A DNA stretch of 64,000 bases from Pictodentalium vernedei (lineage: Eukaryota; Mollusca; Scaphopoda; Dentaliida; Dentaliidae). The notes beneath the pieces were generated by a model that was not told the origin of the DNA, ran no database searches, and saw only the letters and a list, made by a program, of their open reading frames with translations. Positions 1 through 9,520 of the stretch are shown in pieces (position 1 is the first letter of the stretch; every line of letters starts with the position of its first letter). The position numbers and the translations under genes are program-made. The stretch spans positions 146,320,840 to 146,384,839 of the forward strand of contig CM062296.1 in NCBI GenBank assembly GCA_031216915.1, written 5' to 3'.

Positions 1-290
1 TTCGAATAAGTAACGTGAAACGTACGTTTGAGAAGGGTTATTTACCAAATTGGACAGAAGAACGTTTTACTATTGAGAGTATACAACCCGGGTATCCGAT
101 TACATACAATATAAAGGATGCGCATGGAACTGTGTTGGATGGTTCATTCTATACAGAAGAACTCCAGAAAGTATCCGAAAAAACTATATACAGAATAGAG
201 CGTGTAATTAAAGTGCGGGGACGGGGGAAAAAAATAATTGTTTGCGAAATGGTTGGGTTATCCCCCATCATTTAACTCTTGGATCAATCA
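1..290 (+). pseudogene. Maverick/Polinton integrase, C-terminal fragment
   Basis: The frame runs in from the left edge, so only about the last 90 residues of the enzyme are here. They contain KGYLPNWTEE, a segment with YNIKD and GSFYTEELQKV, and the start of a chromodomain-like tail (YRIERVIKVRGRG). This order is what I know from the retroviral-type DDE integrases of Maverick/Polinton elements, which join the element DNA to the host chromosome. Near position 235 the frame changes: KWLGYPPSFNSWI, the expected continuation, is readable in another frame up to about 285, so this copy has a small indel. The catalytic core would lie left of the window. It is the first of a set of virus-type genes reading rightward to 4.2 kb, which supports the assignment. 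Confidence 0.75.
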
Positions 291-343
291 ACGTCAAGTA
301 GTCCTAATAAAAGCGATGTTTCCAACACCAACAAAACATAATA

Positions 344-469
344 ATGGAAGATAACATCAGTAACACTTCGTGTTTTTTATGTGGTAAACGAGTTCCTAGA
401 AGTGAGATAATAACTTTTTTTTGTACAAGTGATAATCCTCTACATTATTATTATCACGAGTATCGTTAA
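344..469 (+). CDS. small Cys/His ORF (41 aa) of the Maverick-like block
   Basis: An ATG-started 41-codon frame between the integrase and the penton-like gene. It contains CFLCGKRV, a further Cys 15 residues later and two His near the end, so it could bind zinc; I do not recognise the family. Just after it, 480-565 has a second short frame without its own ATG that ends one base before the next gene and contains a hydrophobic run (TALLGSAVGYLLP), possibly the remnant of a small membrane peptide. Both are short and could be chance frames in A+T-rich DNA; the compact layout of virus-like elements is the main reason to list them. Confidence 0.35.
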   Translation: MEDNISNTSCFLCGKRVPRSEIITFFCTSDNPLHYYYHEYR

Positions 470-565
470 TTTAAGTTTAGACTCCTCTAACCCCCAATTG
501 TGGACAGCTCTCCTGGGAAGCGCCGTGGGGTATTTACTCCCCAATCCTACTTATAAGAAAAAATA

Positions 566-1297
566 ATGTTTTATCTTCATTTACCGTGTAATACTTCAAT
601 GGATGTATTTCCAGAAAATACTTTAAGAACCTTCAGAACACAGTTGGGACAACCCATAATTCTCGAAGGGGAGTGGGAAGTCGGACTTTCTGAAATTCAA
701 TACCCCAATACATGGTTTAATATTAGATGGTCTGACGGCTTCGTTAAGGTGGGGATTAATGGGGTTCAGCACACGTTTGTACTAAAACCGGGAAGATATT
801 CAAACGTTGTAAATCTAATACGAGAACTTGATTTAAGCAAACTCACTTTGAACATGGGATACCCTTCCTGTGTCGAGTTTAGCTGAGATGACATCAATCA
901 GCGAATTACGATTATTGTTAGGAACCGGGCTGTGGTGACACTGAGCCCCTGTTTTCAAGACATATTTGGATTCGAACAGAATATATTTCACCAAGGGTGG
1001 TTCCGGGCTTCCCGCATGACAGACTTAAACAGGGGGTTTTATTCCCTCTATGTGTATTGCGACTTGATACGTGAACAGGTGGTAGGTGACTCAAGGGTCC
1101 CATTGCTTCGTATTGTGCCAGTAGAAGGTGGCTATGGAAAGACAATTTCACAAACATTTGAAAATGTATATTATCTCCCCATAGGACACAAACATTTTGG
1201 AACTGTTGAGGTGTATATAAGAGATGACACGGGTGGATTAATACCATTTGAACGAGGAAAAGTAATCGTGACGCTTCACTTCAGAAAAAGAAAATGA
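566..1297 (+). pseudogene. penton-like (minor capsid) protein of Maverick-like element, one nonsense codon
   Basis: A 243-codon frame starting at ATG 566 (MFYLHLPCNTSM) and ending at 1297, interrupted in frame by a single TGA at 884-886. The N-terminal part has LEGEWEVGLSEIQYP; the C-terminal part has GFYSLYVYCDL and ends VIVTLHFRKRK, which fits a beta-rich structural protein. Position (between integrase and the pX/capsid genes) and size fit the penton or minor capsid protein of Polinton-type virions, which would form the five-fold vertices. The exact role is inferred from order and length, not from a diagnostic motif. The stop codon overlaps the ATG of the next gene (ATGA at 1294-1297). Without the nonsense codon the frame is otherwise clean, so the decay is recent or light. 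Confidence 0.65.
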
Positions 1298-1548
1298 CGT
1301 ACTGTTGCGATGCGAAATTGTTCGAAGATTATTACACCAAACAGATCGTATCCGGAATGCCGGTTTTTTCGGGTGCCCAGATGCAAAGGGGTCATGGATT
1401 AGAAAGTATGCTAAGTCCCCTGAAGCACGCAGTTTTCCGGCTCGTAAAAAATGTAGGAAAACAGCTTTTGAAAAAAAGTGTACAATTTGTTGATGACGTG
1501 GCTTCCGGGAAAAATGTGAAGGAAAGAGGGCTGGCGATGACTACATGA
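1294..1548 (+). CDS. pX-like basic core protein, 3' end lost by deletion
   Basis: 84 residues from ATG 1294, overlapping the previous stop by four bases. The motif GMPVFSGAQMQRGHGL near residues 20-37 is followed by a segment rich in Lys, Val and Leu (VKNVGKQLLKKSVQFVDDV). This resembles the small basic proteins related to adenovirus pX that adintovirus and Maverick-type elements encode between the penton and major capsid genes, thought to act on packaged DNA. The basic C-terminal tail expected for such a protein is missing: at about 1530 the sequence passes, in another frame, directly into the middle of the capsid gene (GDDYMNLAQ). The terminal residues ERGLAMTT are therefore probably produced by a deletion junction. 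Assignment is by motif and gene order. Confidence 0.6.
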   Translation: MTYCCDAKLFEDYYTKQIVSGMPVFSGAQMQRGHGLESMLSPLKHAVFRLVKNVGKQLLKKSVQFVDDVASGKNVKERGLAMTT

Positions 1549-2665
1549 ATTTAGCTCAGAGTTATCTTCATGTGGACGCCCAGATCCTTAAAATGGACGG
1601 GGAGGCGCTTACAGATAGCGATAAAGTCGGACCTGTCAACTTGTGGATGCACTCATTGTTCAATCAGGTAGAAATTGTCTTAACGAAAAACTTGTGTCCC
1701 CATCTAATAACACCTATAACTATCGTGCTTATCTCGAGACCTTGCTGAGTTATGGACCGGCTGCGAAAGAGTCCCAATTAACAACTGCTTTGTGGTTTAA
1801 AGATACAGCCGGACATTTGGATGATTTAGACGAAAATGCTGGGTTGGAAGCCCGAAAAAAATTTTCTCAAAGAAGTCAAAGTGTTGACATGACTGAGCGA
1901 TTACATTTGAATATATTTTTTCAACCACGTTATCTTCTTAACGGAGTTAACGTGCATGTTAAAATGAATAGATCAAAAGACGCATTCGCTTTGATGGGAA
2001 ATTCGTCAAATTATAAAATTAAAAGCAAAGATATCTCCATGTTTATCAGAAAAGAAAGACTCAATCCGGCTGTACGACTGGCCCGCGTAAAAGCTTTAGA
2101 GAGGGGGACAGCACAACACCCTATATCCCGGGTTGAAACAAAGGTGTTTTCTGTTCCCAAAGGGCATTTGAGTATTGTACAGGAAAATTTATTTTTAGGC
2201 CAGTTACCAATGCGCATCGTTATCGGCTGTGTCGATAATGATGCTTTCAACGGTAGCTTTTCAAAGAACCCATTTCATTTTAAACATTATAAAATAAATT
2301 TTTTTGCTCTCCATGCCGACTGACGCCAAATACCAGCCAAACCATTGCAACCACGCTTTGGTCAAGGGGAGGTCGCGAGAAGTTACACTAGTTTGTTTGT
2401 TTCCACGGGTCAAATATTTGAAGATGAAGGAAATCATATCAGTCGGGAAGAATATGTCAAAGGGTACACACTGTTTGCGTTTGACCTCACACCAGATTTA
2501 TCTCACGGCAATCATTTTAATTTAGTCAAGCGAGGAAATTTGAGATTGGAAATGCACTTTGAAGATTCTCTACCAACAACAATCAACGTTATAGTATATG
2601 TTGAATTTCAAAATATAATAGAAGTTGACAAACACCGAAACGTGATATTTGATTATGCAACATGA
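1533..2665 (+). pseudogene. major-capsid-type protein (F54H12.2-like family), N-terminus deleted, frame broken
   Basis: About 375 codons of a family that databases of invertebrate proteins often call F54H12.2-like and that I take to be the double-jelly-roll major capsid protein of Maverick/adintovirus-like elements. Recognisable parts in order: VGPVNLWMHSLFNQVEI, YNYRAYLETLLSYGPAAK, LWFKDTAGHLDD, LHLNIFFQPRYLLNGV, LGQLPMRIVIG, NPFHFKHYKINFFAL and, near the end, [12 protein letters not shown]. Defects: about 80 N-terminal codons are missing (joined to the pX-like gene at ~1530), a frameshift lies near 1685, and a TGA stands at 2321-2323. The gene ends at 2663-2665, overlapping the protease ATG by four bases. 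The alternative that translation starts at ATG 1545 is possible but would leave an unusually short protein. Confidence 0.7.
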
Positions 2666-3207
2666 ACACCCTTCAGATACAACGTGTGATGAACTCTGAT
2701 CATTATTTGAAACATTATAATTTGGGCGTTTTCCCCAGGAACCGCTTGCCAAGAACGTTACCCACCCACAGACCGTTGGCATTTATAGCTAATACCCACC
2801 CCAATCACAAAAGAGAACACTGGGTGGCGTTCTATATTGGGCGAGGAACTATCGAATATTTTGATTCGTATGGACTACCCCCACAACAAAAAACTTTTCG
2901 ACGCTATTTGAACAGGCATTCAGACAGATGGCGATTCAATCCGATTCGTATTCAAGGACTTCTCCCAGTTTGTGGACATTATTGTTTGTTTTACTTACTA
3001 AATCGCTGTCGAGGCGTCCACATGGCAACGATAACAAAAATGTTCACCCCAAATCTTATAGAAAATGATATATTTGTGCAAACTGTTCTCACTCGGCGAC
3101 ATTACGTTTTAAGAGATGGATCAACAACGAATCAACTCTACACGCTAAAAACTAAAGTGTTAAAAACTACACTTGGAGTACTGTATTTAACACTTACTAA
3201 GTGCTGA
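2662..3207 (+). CDS. adenain-like cysteine protease of Maverick-like element
   Basis: 181 codons, uninterrupted, from ATG 2662. The catalytic layout of adenovirus-type (C5/Ulp1-like) cysteine proteases is visible: His in REHWVAFY (about residue 50), Asp in EYFDSYGLP (about 70), Gln in RIQGLLP and the nucleophile Cys in [14 protein letters not shown] (about 108). Such proteases cleave capsid precursors during virion maturation. The size is close to that of adenovirus and Polinton proteases. The C-terminal 35 residues (after RRHYVLRDG) are not recognisable and may have shifted frame or come from flanking sequence. It shares ATGA with the end of the capsid gene. This is the best preserved gene of the rightward block. 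Confidence 0.8.
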   Translation: MNTLQIQRVMNSDHYLKHYNLGVFPRNRLPRTLPTHRPLAFIANTHPNHKREHWVAFYIGRGTIEYFDSYGLPPQQKTFRRYLNRHSDRWRFNPIRIQGLLPVCGHYCLFYLLNRCRGVHMATITKMFTPNLIENDIFVQTVLTRRHYVLRDGSTTNQLYTLKTKVLKTTLGVLYLTLTKC

Positions 3208-3665
3208 ACTAGCACTTTGTTCAGGTGTAGATATCCCAGAACTTGACAGGTGTTACAATAATACCACTTGAAAAGTGTAATGTCGCGATACTTAAAAGGA
3301 CACAACGCAGATGACGCGGATCAGGCTCGAACTCTCGAGCCTGATCCGCATCATCTGCATTGTGTCCTTTTAATTATGTACCCACCAAGCGCAAATCAAA
3401 TTATGGACGATTCTAGAAGAACCGCCAATGCTAGACACATGGGAAGTGCCATCCATTCAAGTTTCAGATGTGTGACGATTGTAATGTCTAAGTGCTTAAG
3501 GCATTGCACTTTGAGCGTTAAAATCTAACCCTAAGAGTTAGAATGGGTTTAACACCTTGAAAGTGTCAGTTTTAAAACTTTAGCTTTTAGTGTGTACAAT
3601 AAACAGATTAAGAAGAGGTTTAAGCCTCGAAGCTGGAACCGATGAAAGGAGGTGTCCATTTATAA
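3208..3665 (+). other. intergenic stretch between protease and IAP-like gene
   Basis: No coding signal found. It contains the 80-bp palindrome listed separately and several short inverted copies of AGTGCT-type words (3190-3240, 3475-3540). The words CCTCGAAGCTG occur twice, near 3627 and 3714, suggesting a small duplication just before the IAP-like gene. Confidence 0.5.
3293..3372. repeat. near-perfect 80-bp palindrome
   Basis: Arms of about 38 bases (TAAAAGGACACAACGCAGAT at the left end, its complement at the right end) around a 4-base centre ACTC, with only two or three mismatches. It sits between the convergent-side genes of the Maverick-like block and could form a hairpin or cruciform; as RNA it would be a very stable stem. 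Confidence 0.9.
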
Positions 3666-4247
3666 CGGACCCACCTATTCCTAACCACATTTGAATCAAA
3701 TTTTCAACACTACCTCGAAGCTGAACTCGATAACCTTTTAAGTGGCGGAGTTTTAAATGTACCACCTTGCTACCCTAAATGCGCCTTAGAGGTCCACAGA
3801 CTGAAAACGTTTGAGTCTATGCTCTCCAGCGAATGCGTTAAAAAACCCAAAGATCTTGCGAGGTGTGGGTTTTTCTATATGGGTACTGAAGACAAAACAG
3901 AGTGTTTTTATTGTGGTGTTCAAATTCACACGTGGGAGGAAACTGACGATATACAAGTCGAACATGGAAAATGGGAGCCCATGTGCCCATTCTTAGACCA
4001 AATACCTCCTCTACAAGAAGAAGAAGAAGAAGAAGAAGAAGAAGAAGAAAAAGAAAACACGGACACTGTTTCTACAGACAACTCAAATTCAAACATGAGA
4101 TGCTGCGTGTGTCTAGATTCGGTATCTTGCATTTTAATTCGTCCCTGCCACCATTTATGCTGTTGCGAATCGTGTTGCAGAGAATTAAAATCGTGCCCAG
4201 TATGCCCAAAGATGGTGATGGAATATTTAAAAGTATTTATTGTATGA
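3666..4247 (+). CDS. BIR-RING protein (IAP-like) carried by the Maverick-like element
   Basis: One BIR domain and a C-terminal RING finger. The BIR runs from RLKTFESM (about 3798) through ARCGFFYMG, CFYCGVQIHTW, the His in QVEHGKW and the Cys in PMCPF: the C-x2-C...H...C zinc set is complete. After an acidic linker made by a GAA/GAG microsatellite (4015-4050, about 12 Glu) comes a RING with CCVCLDSVSC, PCHHLCC and SCPVCPK. This is the design of inhibitor-of-apoptosis proteins, which bind caspases or pro-apoptotic peptides and act as ubiquitin ligases. The first ATG is 3819, but the BIR already begins before it and the frame is open from 3666, so the true start is an upstream exon or a lost start codon. 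Mobile viruses of invertebrates often carry such genes; host origin by capture is inferred. Confidence 0.75.
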   Translation, partial: RTHLFLTTFESNFQHYLEAELDNLLSGGVLNVPPCYPKCALEVHRLKTFESMLSSECVKKPKDLARCGFFYMGTEDKTECFYCGVQIHTWEETDDIQVEHGKWEPMCPFLDQIPPLQEEEEEEEEEEEKENTDTVSTDNSNSNMRCCVCLDSVSCILIRPCHHLCCCESCCRELKSCPVCPKMVMEYLKVFIV

Positions 4248-4300
4248 ACAATTTACGCCGTTATAAACGAATCAATTAATTGTAAATATAAAATTATTTA

Positions 4301-4495
4301 TTGTAAAACTAATTTACGCATTGTAAAAATCGAAATGATTGTTTGTAAATATGAATTTACTTATTGTAAAACTAATTTACGCATTGTAAAAATCGAAATG
4401 ATTGTTTGTAAATATGAATTTACTTATTATAAAACTAATTTACGCATTGTAAAAATCGAAATGATTCTTTGTAAATATGAATTTACTGTTTGTGA
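4301..4495. repeat. 63-bp tandem repeat, about three copies
   Basis: TTGTAAAACTAATTTACGCA recurs at 4301, 4364 and 4427 (with one change), period 63. It lies between the 3' ends of the IAP-like gene and the polymerase gene, which converge here. Confidence 0.85.
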
Positions 4496-4637
4496 GAAAT
4501 AAAAAAAAATTATTGGATAGAAAAAAATTCTTAGTTATCTTTCACACCGTTTCGGTTTCCACCACGAAACCATCATCAGGTGACTTTAAATCTCACGGGA
4601 AACCGAAAAACAGAATTTTGTAGTTTCCCATTAGATT

Positions 4638-4745
4638 TTAAGATAAAATATATGTACTTATTCGAATATAGCCACTCAGTGAACAACGTAGCTCGGGGAG
4701 CTTGATTTTCCACTGAGTGAGTATATTCGAATGCGTGTTTTATCT
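4638..4745. repeat. imperfect inverted repeat in the convergent intergenic region
   Basis: AAGATAAAA...ATTCGAATATA...CACTCAGTG at 4638-4680 is mirrored by CACTGAGTG...TATATTCGAAT...TTTTATCTT at 4711-4745. A stem here would separate the two converging gene sets. Function unknown. Confidence 0.7.
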
Positions 4746-4822
4746 TGGTAATCACGACAGATATGTCGTTATTTTCCTGTCTGTCTGTCCTTAACATACC
4801 CGCTCCCCTCTTTCGCCACTTT

Positions 4823-7531
4823 TTAAAGTTCCAGAGGAGATGTACTTACACGGTCAGCTGCAACCTTTCCCTTTGGGTACAAATATGATAGTCCTTTCTT
4901 AGTTTGTGTGTAAGTATACATGACGAGGTTATTCGAAATAAAACCACGATTAACACCATTTCCACTCTCCATTTTTTCCAACACATCCAAATATTTTTGT
5001 TTTGTCATTGTGTTTAGCCTTTTGTTGATTCCTTTGCAGCTCACTTTGTTGTTATCTCCGAAACAATAATAAGTTTTGCTACAAAGCGCTACGATTCCGT
5101 CACCTTCCCATTCAACTTTAAAAAGTTCTGGAGTCCTTTTATCAAACTTTTTTCTTGCAATGCAACACGGTGACGGAATCCAACATTCTCCCTGATGCTT
5201 TGTACTGATGAAAGAGACTCTGTGAGCGTCGCATGATTCTGAGGGAAACCAGTTTTCCCACTCGCGGTAAAACTCTTGTCTTTTCTCTTTCTTCACGAGC
5301 CTCTCGAAAGACGAATTTGCAAATGAAATATATACGCTATCCGTGTCCATACCACAATATTCAAAGCATTTTCTGCTTATATACACATAAATAAAATCAA
5401 AATAAAACTCCAGCCTCTTGAGTTTAGCGTACTGGTAGACAAAGTACCCAATTTGGAGAGGGAGATCGAGTTTGATCGTGTTTGTGTTCAATACCACTTC
5501 GAATATGTTCTCTGACAACGTGTTCAGAGCTCGAAAGGAGGGGTTGCGAAGATAGTCGGATACATTCCGTGGTGAACAGTATTTGACGTCCCACTGCTTC
5601 TCCTTGTTTGTGACAGTCTTCCCATATGCACTATTTCCGAGCAGTTTCATAGTATCTGCAACTATTCCCTGATCGGGGTGTGCGTCTCCTTGGCTTCTGG
5701 CGTCTGACACTTGTTGTTTGGATTTCTGAAAACAGGCTTGTGGTTGGTACTGGGCAACTTGGTATATTTTTGTTACTTTTAACCCATGACGAAGATACCA
5801 ATCAAGAAGTGGTGTTGTCAGAAGAATTTTCTCTCTCTTATAGCTCCCGACCAAGCTTCGACCTGAGTTGGGCATGATATTATTTTCCACGGCAAATTCT
5901 CTCATGTGTTCACCAATATCCTCTCGGCTAATCGACACATTTTTAAATATTGGGGTCATCTCCGAGAAATACTCTTGTAGGCTTTGTAGGCTTTGTGGAA
6001 CGTGAATGTCACACTCGACCATTCCAAAGAGCTGTTTCGATAGAACTCCGTCAAGAATTTCCTTTTCAGTCATTCCACCAACACGCCATTTTGGAAAAGT
6101 TTTCAAATAGTTCTGCACGTCAGCGTCAGATTTCTTCAGAGATCGCCATTCGCATTCCCAAATCTCAACAAGTGTGTAGTTAAGTTTTTTCATATACTGA
6201 CTATTTTGCTTTGTTTTTTCTAAGAGCTCGATCATGGGTTGCTCATTAACGGAATTTATTTCAATTTGTTTTCTGTCTCTACCGATGTTTAAATGGCATT
6301 GGTGGCCGTGGAAATAACACCCCATAAACTGATAAGCTGTCTGGGTTTCTCTACACCACCCATCAACGGGTAATGAACGTCGCCCAAGCCTCTTCTCCGT
6401 CCCATTGAATTGATGCTGAATGGTAATTCCGTCTCGTTTTGCAACAAATTCTAGCCATTCATGGGCCATTAGGCCGTATTTGAAGGACTTTTGTGGCCAG
6501 AATCCATTCTCGGCTGTTCGTCGCACGTATATACCTGTCGGCATATCTTGCATAACGGCCCAAAGGTAAAGGGCGTTTGCATCAAATCCAATAACACCAT
6601 CACACAGCTTTGCGTCGTCGCCATATTTCTGCACCCTAATTTTAGTATGCCCCTTCTCTTGGTGTCGGTTAAAAATGAGGGCGGGGCCACCCACAATATT
6701 CTTTTTCACGAGGTGGTAACGATCTTTGTTCGTGTCGTTGAAAAGTGTGAAGTAGGTATCACTTGGGAAAGTGTTGAAGAGATATTTCAAAGTTAATCCA
6801 GGAACAGAAATTCCGTCCTTGAACATATCTACACCCAAGTTTCTATAGAATGCAAACTGATTATCCAAAGCTTCCAGAAATGGCCTAACATCGATATTGT
6901 TATACCATACTAAGAAGTCTTTGAATGTTTTCATATTGTGATCAGCCCATACCTGTTGACAATAAGCGTAGTCTTCAGTCGAAATATTGGAATTTTTCAA
7001 TTCACTGTAGAAGGCTTCATGGCTTGGTAAATGATCTTGCTCCAGTTTTGCTAGACTATCGAGCCACTCGCATGGTAAAAATCTTTTTGAAACTGTCGCA
7101 TTAAAAGCTTTCAGATACATGTCATAGCTGAAGCCTGGTGCCAAATAGTTTGTAATGTCCATGATTTTCAATCTGTCCATTCTCAGACACATGAAGTTAT
7201 TGTTATTTTTCACTGTGTATTTGATTTTCGAAAAGTTTGCTAGATAGTCCATCAGCTCTCGTTTCACTAGATTTGCGTCGTACTTCCCCGAATTGAAACC
7301 AAGAACGGGCAATTCCTTCAAATAATTTTCGAATGAATCACGCATCTGTTGGAGTGGGTGTTTACCCGTTCCAGGTTCCAGCGCGACTAGATCTTCGATG
7401 CGTTTTGAGAGTTGACAGAGTGTTGCGTAATATTCTGTCGTTAGCATACCATTCGCGGAATAGGCAATTGCATTCAGGTGGGACATCATTTTTCTATTAT
7501 AGCTTTTGAATCTCCATCGGTGACAAAACAC
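4823..7531 (-). pseudogene. protein-primed type-B DNA polymerase (PolB), catalytic part
   Basis: About 900 codons in one frame. Exonuclease-side motifs: LPVLGFNSGKYDANLVK (ExoII) and SYDMYLKAF. Polymerase motifs: GVIGFDANALYLWAV (motif A), KLLGNSAYGKTVTNKEK (motif B), CGMDTDSVYISFA (motif C with the two Asp) and FKVEWEGDGIVAL further on. An insert with QFMGCYFHGHQCHLN resembles the small nuclease-like module seen in Polinton polymerases. The frame ends STSPLEL at 4823. Such enzymes replicate linear element DNA from a protein primer. The visible start at 7531 is not real: near 7487 an indel moves the frame, and the upstream part of the same gene continues to ~9.2 kb. Intact catalytic motifs with upstream breaks suggest a fairly young inactive copy. 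Confidence 0.9.
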
Positions 7532-8802
7532 TGGGGTTCCTCATAGCCCGGGACGTTACTGCAAACTGAAACGCTCAGAGGAACATGGCGAGCTTTCCAT
7601 TGCCTCTTCTCACTGTTAGCGGGAACTGTGGTTTTCTCAAAGAAGGCCTAGAAATCAAATGTTGCTCGGAATGGGTAAAAGCGGTCCTCCTTTGGTACGT
7701 TAATACACTCTTCTTCAAACTGGTCAAAAATACTTTTTGGGGTTCTGTACATACCTCCAACATAAGTGTACTTCACCTCCCCAGTACATGTTTTTTCATG
7801 CCGTACCAACAACCACTCCTTTTTCCAAATCTTTTCGCACTTGCGGCAGATGAAAGTGTTGGAATACCTCTCAATATCCCGGATGAAACTGAAGTGATTC
7901 TGGAAGAGATTAACAAACATTGTGTCCTTGTATGTTCCCAAAGATCGTTGGATTAGCCGTGCAACACTTTCTTGCTCTTCTCCATCTTTGATCGATAGTC
8001 CGTAAACGGTAATGTTGACGTTGAACAGACTTTCTACTTCTGGAAGCCGAGAAAGCCCCACCTCTTTGAATTTGTTGACGGGTATGTCGGTGAATTTTTT
8101 CAGGAACATCTTTGTTTGGTGTTCAAGGCCGTGAATGCTCGATCCGCTCCAAAGCGCTAAACATCGAAACAAACATAAGTTGTCCGAATATTGTTTTGAA
8201 CTGTTTTCACTTTTTTTGGAGAGCGTATATAGCGTCATTGTTCAAAATATATTTTGGTAAATCAGCTGGTGCCCCGATGGGTGATCTTCTAGTTTGTTAA
8301 CATAAAATGTAATGTTCGTAATGCGCTCTATGGCCCATTTGGTATCTGGGCGTTGTGAACAAGTTCCTTCCAGCAAATCCTCATCACAAATCACGTTCAC
8401 AAAGTCTTGAAAATTACCCAGATTGTTTATTAGGTGGGGTGTCTCCAAAACACGAGCGTTGTTACAGGATGGATGAAAGTATCTGAGTTCGCCAGTCTCG
8501 TTGTGCCTCAAAATGAATCCTAAACTCAGATTGATTTTGAAACTAACTGCTTGATTTTCGAAAATTGTCTTTATCAACTCATCTTCCATCAAGTTTAAGT
8601 CACAAGTCCTGTAATTGAACATATCTTGGATTTTCCGACCGACAATATGGTGAGTTCGTGTTGAGTCCCAATGCTCTTCATATTTCTCAACTATTTCGGG
8701 TGTTTCGTCGTCTTCTAACAACTCGGCCGAAAAGTCCTCTGGATCAATATCGAATATTTGCGGTAGCGCTCTTGCAATCTTGGAAGGCCCCGGATTCGAC
8801 AT
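7532..8802 (-). pseudogene. PolB, N-terminal and ExoI region, with two nonsense codons
   Basis: Continuation of the polymerase gene towards its 5' end. From 8802 leftward there is an acidic segment, then a TAA/TGA-type stop at 8242-8244 in the same frame, one codon later the frame continues with DNLCLFRCLALWSG, a Cys-rich stretch (FICRKCEKIW, HEKTCTG) that forms another zinc-binding unit, and FRATFDF immediately followed by TAG at 7648-7650. The stop falls inside the expected first exonuclease motif (an Asp-Phe pair before the acidic residue). The coding sense then continues in the same frame to about 7490 before the frameshift. DNLCLFRCLA and the zinc unit match what I know of the N-terminal region of Maverick polymerases. 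Confidence 0.75.
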
Positions 8803-9209
8803 TGGTTTCTGCTTCCGTTTTTTTCATGAACAGTCGCCTGGTGGCGCTTAAAATGCGCTACATTGTGGAATTCCTCTCCGCACGTGGAGCAGGAAAATTT
8901 TTCCACACAACTTTTGGAGTGTAAATTCAAATCTTCCTTTTTGGAAAACTTTTTGAAGCACAGGTGACAATCGAAGGTTTTGCCCTCGTTCTCCTGTGGC
9001 GGTTTCGATTGTGTCTGTCTGAAAAGTTTTTTAAACATACTTCGCATTGAAATGTTCTGGATTCCATAGCAAAACAAATCTTTTCCGATAAATAATTTTG
9101 GAACGAATGACCAAATTGATAAATAATTGTAATGTAGGTATCCGTATGTTTTCACACCTGGTTTGGTCATAAAATAATCATAGATAGGTGTGGTAACAAC
9201 GTTCTGCAC
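8715..9209 (-). pseudogene. PolB N-terminus with two C2H2 zinc fingers
   Basis: The frame contains FDCHLCFKKFSKKEDLNLH and FSCSTCGEEFHNVAHFKRH, two classical C2H2 fingers in tandem, after a basic leader. The likely ATG is in ISMRSMFKKLF (about 9053); residues before that lack features. A frameshift near 8800 separates it from the next part of the polymerase. Zinc fingers fused ahead of a protein-primed polymerase are frequent in invertebrate Maverick-like elements; DNA binding at the element termini is a plausible but unproven role. Confidence 0.65.
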
Positions 9210-9264
9210 TGTCTGAAGTTGTCAACAGTTCATCAAGAATATATTTATTTAGTCATGTAGCTTA

Positions 9265-9520
9265 CTACAATAATAGTTTTATCGCGGCGATTATTGACCG
9301 CCAGGTGTTTTGTTTTATTACCCCTACATAAGTTTCTCAAGGGTTTTGAAAGTGAAGGTATGTCAAACTATACTTTGCTATCTTTTGGTCAAGTGCCTCA
9401 TTGTAGTAATAGTTTTATGGCAGCGACTATTGACCGTCAGGTGTTTTGTTTTATTACCCCGGATATAAGTTTCTCAGGTGTTTTAAAAGTGAAGGTATGT
9501 CAAACTGTACTTCGCATTGG
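9265..9520. repeat. two-copy direct repeat, period 136 bp
   Basis: AGTTTTAT...GACCG(C/T)CAGGTGTTTTGTTTTATTACCCC...AAAGTGAAGGTATGTCAAACT occurs at about 9275 and again at 9411. It lies directly upstream of the leftward polymerase gene, so it could be a duplicated promoter region or part of the element terminus. Confidence 0.8.
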
